Shown: piece by piece, positions 60,855 through 64,000 of the stretch
Layout: each line of letters starts with the position of its first letter
Numbering within the stretch: the stretch's first letter is position 1
Origin: Desulfobacterales bacterium
GTDB lineage: Bacteria > Desulfobacterota > Desulfovibrionia > Desulfovibrionales > Desulfothermaceae
Assembly: GCA_027064715.1 (NCBI GenBank)
Contig: JAMOPG010000245.1
Location: 1 to 64,000 of the forward strand
Direction of reading: 5' to 3'
Length of the DNA: 64,000 nt
Made by a program: the position numbers and the translations under genes
The notes under the pieces: generated by a model
Seen by the model: only the letters and a program-made list of their open reading frames with translations
Database searches by the model: none
What the model was told of the DNA's origin: nothing

Positions 60855-63047
60855 TTAATTTTCAAAAAATACCTTCATTGACACAAGTGTTGGATTGTTG
60901 GGATTCAATTTAAGGCCCTTATCAAGTAATTTTTTTGCCTTTTTCTTTTCATTTACTTGCAAAAAATATCTAATACCCAGTTGATATATCCTAATCTCAT
61001 AGGGATAATTTTTTATAGCCTCCTCTATCACATCCTCTATAGACTCATCTGATATCATTGAGAGTGCATAGATATAGTAAATATATGTTGTAGCGCTATG
61101 ATATATAGGAATAATCTCCTTAAAAATCTCAACTGCCTTACCATAATTCCCTTTATTTAAGAAATGTATCGCTTCTTTTTCCTTGGCTTTTGCTTGTTTA
61201 ATCAAATCTTTCATAAAAATTTCTTTGCCTTTTGGATATGGATTATCTAAAAAGCTCTCTACTTTAATATCTCCTTTTAATTTAAATTCTGATGGCCTGG
61301 CTCCACCTAAATAATTCCCTTTTAATACTAAAGGTATATAAGATTCTATGGCTATTATATTATTCAAAAAATTACATTTTTCAAGATTTATTTCTCCCCT
61401 TTTAACCCAAATAGATAATCTATTATTTTCAAAATCAGTTTTTGATATATTTACCTTCCCATCATTTATTATAATTGCCTTTTCAAAATTTCTCATAGTT
61501 GATTCAGAGATATATATGTCCTCAAAGGTGTTCACTAACAAGCCATTCTTCCCATTTAAAAAGATGGTATGATTGGCATTTAGTTTCCCTTCTACATCTA
61601 CTTTAATCTTATTTATTTTTACATCCTTACTGGTTATGGACCCCGTGTGGAGTACTTTTATATCTTTTGTGCCATTAGAATCTTCACCTGATATAAAAGA
61701 ATCCTCTAGTTTTAAATTCCCTTCCACTAATAGTGTTGAATTATCTTTAAATAGGATATCCACATTTGGGCCAATTGTAACATCAGAGCCAAATGGAATC
61801 TTCACTGTCCCATTGATCTCATATTTTCCTGAAGAAACATTTGATATAATAACATCAGGAAGTACCCTTCTTGTTAATGTTGGAATAGAAACAGGGCCTA
61901 GCTGAGCTGCCTTTGATCTATTACCAACTGCATCCACACTAACTATTCTATAAAAATAGATACCACCAGGTGTAACAGATCTGTCTGTCCAGAAAAATTC
62001 CTTTACTTCTGCTACTTTTTGATAACCTGACAGGGGCTTGTTACTCCTATAGATTTCAAACTTTATAACATCACTGTCTTCTGTTTTCCATGAAAGGGTA
62101 ATTGAGTCTTTAGAAAGTCTGTAAGTAAAATCTGTCACCATCTGAGGAGGAATACCATCTATTGAGACCAAGGGAGAGGTCTCTATCCAGTCCCTTTGCT
62201 CACCTCTTTGATTTTTCAAGTGTAAGTATATTATTCCATTTTCCAACTTATCCCCTTCCTTAACTAAATACATGCCTTTGTATATCCCATTTTGCACCTC
62301 TGCCATTGGCACACCTTTTATAAGTGGCTCTATATCAAATGTTGCTTTTCCACCAGGGGTGCCTTCCATTCCCACCATAATCTTATCCCCTTTTTTAAAC
62401 GGAGTTTCAGTAACATTAGTCACTACTCGCAAAATCTTGGGTTTTTTTATTGCCTCAGAAAAAGAAGGGATCAAGCTAGAAACCTTGAATGCCCATTCAA
62501 ATATCACATTTTTTATATTAACATTACCTTCAGAAGAGACAGCTGTTGAAACAACTGTAGCTATTGCTCCAAGGGGATCTGTGGCAATGGAGAGCTTTTT
62601 TCTTGTTGCCTTTTCTCGCCAGGAACCTAGTTTTTTATCACGCTTATACAATATTATCTCTCCATCCATCTTATAATATTGTGCAAAAGCTATGTTAAAG
62701 CTCGAAAGCTCATACACCTTAATAAGAAAAACACCATCTATATCTGACTGTTTTTCAAAAACCTTTTTTATATCACTATCTTTTATCTTAGGAGAAATGG
62801 GCACATCTACCTTGAGGTTTCTAATTATATAACCCTTTCCAGATAAATAATTTTTGACCACATTTAAAACCATTCCAAGTGCAGCAAGTTCAATCTTTTT
62901 ATCTTGCATGGCAACAGGTCCAACAATTGCCACCTTTCTGGGTAGCTCTTTTTCAGCTATAAAATATACGTTGGAATTAGATCCCAAACAAAAGGAATAA
63001 CCACATAAAGTGAATATCAGGATACCCATGACAATTTTGTATCTCAT
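60855..63047 (-). CDS. Exported mosaic protein: CsgG/GNA1162-like, FN3, beta-helix and TPR regions
   Basis: A 730-residue protein, first in the envelope operon. A signal peptide ends near SFCLGS (residue 23). Residues about 35-200 look like a CsgG/GNA1162-type domain (KVAIVGPVAMQDKKIELAALGMVLNVVKNYLSGKGYIIR). Residues about 300-390 are a fibronectin type III domain (IPPQMVTDFTYRLSKDSITLSWKTEDSDVIKFEIYRSNKPLSGYQKV..GGIYFYRIVSVDAVGNRSKAA). Residues about 410-590 are short repeats typical of a right-handed beta-helix (INDGKVNISKTDFENNRLSIWVKRGEINLEKCNFLNNIIAIES). The C-terminal 120 residues are TPR-like. It could be a surface or adhesion scaffold. Confidence 0.78.
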   Translation of the reverse strand: MRYKIVMGILIFTLCGYSFCLGSNSNVYFIAEKELPRKVAIVGPVAMQDKKIELAALGMVLNVVKNYLSGKGYIIRNLKVDVPISPKIKDSDIKKVFEKQSDIDGVFLIKVYELSSFNIAFAQYYKMDGEIILYKRDKKLGSWREKATRKKLSIATDPLGAIATVVSTAVSSEGNVNIKNVIFEWAFKVSSLIPSFSEAIKKPKILRVVTNVTETPFKKGDKIMVGMEGTPGGKATFDIEPLIKGVPMAEVQNGIYKGMYLVKEGDKLENGIIYLHLKNQRGEQRDWIETSPLVSIDGIPPQMVTDFTYRLSKDSITLSWKTEDSDVIKFEIYRSNKPLSGYQKVAEVKEFFWTDRSVTPGGIYFYRIVSVDAVGNRSKAAQLGPVSIPTLTRRVLPDVIISNVSSGKYEINGTVKIPFGSDVTIGPNVDILFKDNSTLLVEGNLKLEDSFISGEDSNGTKDIKVLHTGSITSKDVKINKIKVDVEGKLNANHTIFLNGKNGLLVNTFEDIYISESTMRNFEKAIIINDGKVNISKTDFENNRLSIWVKRGEINLEKCNFLNNIIAIESYIPLVLKGNYLGGARPSEFKLKGDIKVESFLDNPYPKGKEIFMKDLIKQAKAKEKEAIHFLNKGNYGKAVEIFKEIIPIYHSATTYIYYIYALSMISDESIEDVIEEAIKNYPYEIRIYQLGIRYFLQVNEKKKAKKLLDKGLKLNPNNPTLVSMKVFFEN

Positions 63048-63210
63048 ACTCTATTTCCTTTTTTAGTTGACACTAAAATACATTATGCTCTCAATATGAA
63101 AATGATCTCTATCACATTTTTATTTTTTTATTGACAATAACCAAACTTATTTTTAGGCAAGCAAAAAGCACCTCTCTTTTTGAATTTAACTTATATAAGG
63201 AGATTTTTCA
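63048..63210. promoter_or_regulatory. Divergent promoter region of the envelope operon and the Dsb-like gene
   Basis: A perfect TTGACA occurs on the plus strand at 63131-63136 (about 75 bases before the Dsb-like ATG) and another at 63067-63072. Neither is followed by a clear -10 at 16-18 bases, so both are tentative. For the minus-strand operon TTGTCA is followed by TGATAG after 17 bases, which is weak. No palindrome is evident. Confidence 0.3.
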
Positions 63211-63975
63211 ATGAAAAAATTCATTTTTTTTGTTGCTTTGTTTCCAATTATTTTAACAGCTAATCTTGGTTTTTCAGAAGATTTTTGTCAAAACATCACC
63301 ATCCAAGAGCTGGAAAAACACCTACCTGGCCCCTTACCCCCAAATTCAAAAATTCTCCTTAATAAGGAGAAAGAAGGTATTTGTGAAAGTATTATAGATG
63401 TAAATGGAAGGGAAATTCCTTTTTATTCCACAAAAAACTTTGTCATAATTGGACAGATGTTTAAGGATAAAAAGAACTTATCCTATGAGGCAATATCAAC
63501 AATAAGAAAATCATATTTATCAAAGCTCAAAGACAAGATTGATAGTGCTGTGACATATTCCTTAATGCCAGATAAAATTAGACCTGAGCACACCATATAC
63601 TTTTTCACAGACCCACTTTGCCCCTATTGTCATAGGACTGTTCAGCGAATAAAAAATTTTTCCAATAAAACAAATACCAATGTAAAGATTATCCTTTATT
63701 CTGTGCATGGGGATAAAGGAAACAAAGAAATAGAAAAGGTCATTTGTTCCAATATGGATTTTGAGACTTATGCATCCACTAATTTTCCTCTCCAAAAGAA
63801 AAGTACCACATGTGAGAAAGGGCAAAAGGTAATAAAACTAGGACAGGAAATTGCCAGAAAATTAAAGATAAATGCAGTCCCTGCATTTGTCCTGGAAGAT
63901 GGAACACAGGTAATAGGGGCAGATTTAAGAAGACTAGAGCTTGCTCTGTCACAGACTTCTAATTCAACCAAATAA
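63211..63975 (+). CDS. DsbC/DsbG-like thiol-disulfide protein
   Basis: A 254-residue periplasmic thioredoxin-fold protein. A signal peptide ends near LGFSE (residue 22). An N-terminal DsbC-like region (ITIQELEKHLPGPLPPNSKILL..GICESIIDVNGREIPFYSTKNFVIIGQMFKDKKN) precedes the catalytic domain: HTIYFFTDPLCPYCHRTVQRI, with active-site CPYC near residue 134, and cis-Pro in INAVPAFVLEDGTQVIGA. It probably isomerises or oxidises disulfides, useful for the Cys-rich lipoprotein of the divergent envelope operon. A second Cys pair outside the active site (CSNM, TTCEKG) may form a structural disulfide. AAGGAG precedes the ATG. Confidence 0.85.
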   Translation: MKKFIFFVALFPIILTANLGFSEDFCQNITIQELEKHLPGPLPPNSKILLNKEKEGICESIIDVNGREIPFYSTKNFVIIGQMFKDKKNLSYEAISTIRKSYLSKLKDKIDSAVTYSLMPDKIRPEHTIYFFTDPLCPYCHRTVQRIKNFSNKTNTNVKIILYSVHGDKGNKEIEKVICSNMDFETYASTNFPLQKKSTTCEKGQKVIKLGQEIARKLKINAVPAFVLEDGTQVIGADLRRLELALSQTSNSTK

Positions 63976-64000
63976 AAAACATGCGAGGGTCCAACTAGTC

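Overview
This 64 kb window is ordinary, densely coded bacterial chromosome with low G+C. It shows strong Shine-Dalgarno (SD) signals, many overlapping stop/start junctions and short intergenic gaps. I found no rRNA or tRNA genes, CRISPR arrays, insertion sequences or integrases. The gene set is: an outer-membrane-type lipoprotein system, RpoD, CheV, NikMKLQO nickel transport, a B12-type radical SAM enzyme fused to DUF2344, a folate-independent MetE-like protein, long-form HisG, bifunctional ArgJ, and rpoD/dnaG near rpsU. This suggests an anaerobic, Gram-negative, low-GC member of Desulfobacterota (former Deltaproteobacteria), perhaps a thermophilic relative of Desulfovibrionales. That placement is inference from gene content and order, not from a marker phylogeny.

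Layout. 1-1.4 kb (minus): start of an unknown gene, mazG, cvpA. 1.6-7.5 kb (plus): an LSm-like small protein, the large radical SAM-DUF2344 protein, a sirtuin, then metK and a core-MetE-like methyltransferase, ending in a strong hairpin. 7.6-18 kb (minus): information-processing block with nuclease, rpoD, dnaG, mutS2, rpsU, an unlisted 57-residue membrane protein, HU, rsmA and an EF-G. 18.2-22.8 kb (plus): complete livKHMGF branched-chain amino acid ABC operon. 22.9-35.5 kb (minus): a radical SAM protein, a TPR lipoprotein, hisG-hisI, rlmN, an FmdB-type zinc ribbon, ridA, and a signalling trio (diguanylate cyclase, freestanding solute-binding protein, hybrid histidine kinase), then a PPC/DUF296 protein and an Old-Yellow-Enzyme-type reductase. 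35.6-40.9 kb: argJ, a TetR regulator, cheV, an unknown membrane-anchored protein (minus), maf, pgpA. 41-43 kb (minus): the ACT/UPF0210 pair. 43.2-46.8 kb (plus): nikK-M-L-Q-O. 46.9-51 kb (minus): HNH protein, a PolX with a degraded polymerase site, a J-domain/zinc-finger protein, an S24-type repressor and an unknown protein, nearly all abutting. 51.1-63 kb (minus): eight tightly packed genes for exported proteins. 63.2 kb (plus): a DsbC/DsbG-like thioredoxin-fold protein.

The best candidate for an undescribed system is the eight-gene envelope operon at 51.1-63.0 kb. It holds two FlgT/LPP20-type proteins, three other lipoproteins (one combining TPR with SLH repeats), a CsgG/GNA1162-like + FN3 + beta-helix + TPR mosaic, an AsmA-like 838-residue protein and a SpoIID-type protein. 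No flagellar or curli genes are nearby. Second candidates are the PolX whose polymerase carboxylates are mutated while its PHP nuclease is intact, together with its HNH/J-domain/S24 neighbours, and the sensor kinase/solute-binding protein/diguanylate cyclase unit.

Where an open frame begins with TTG or GTG upstream of a better placed ATG, I chose the start by SD spacing and say so. Promoter calls are by eye and are low to moderate confidence.
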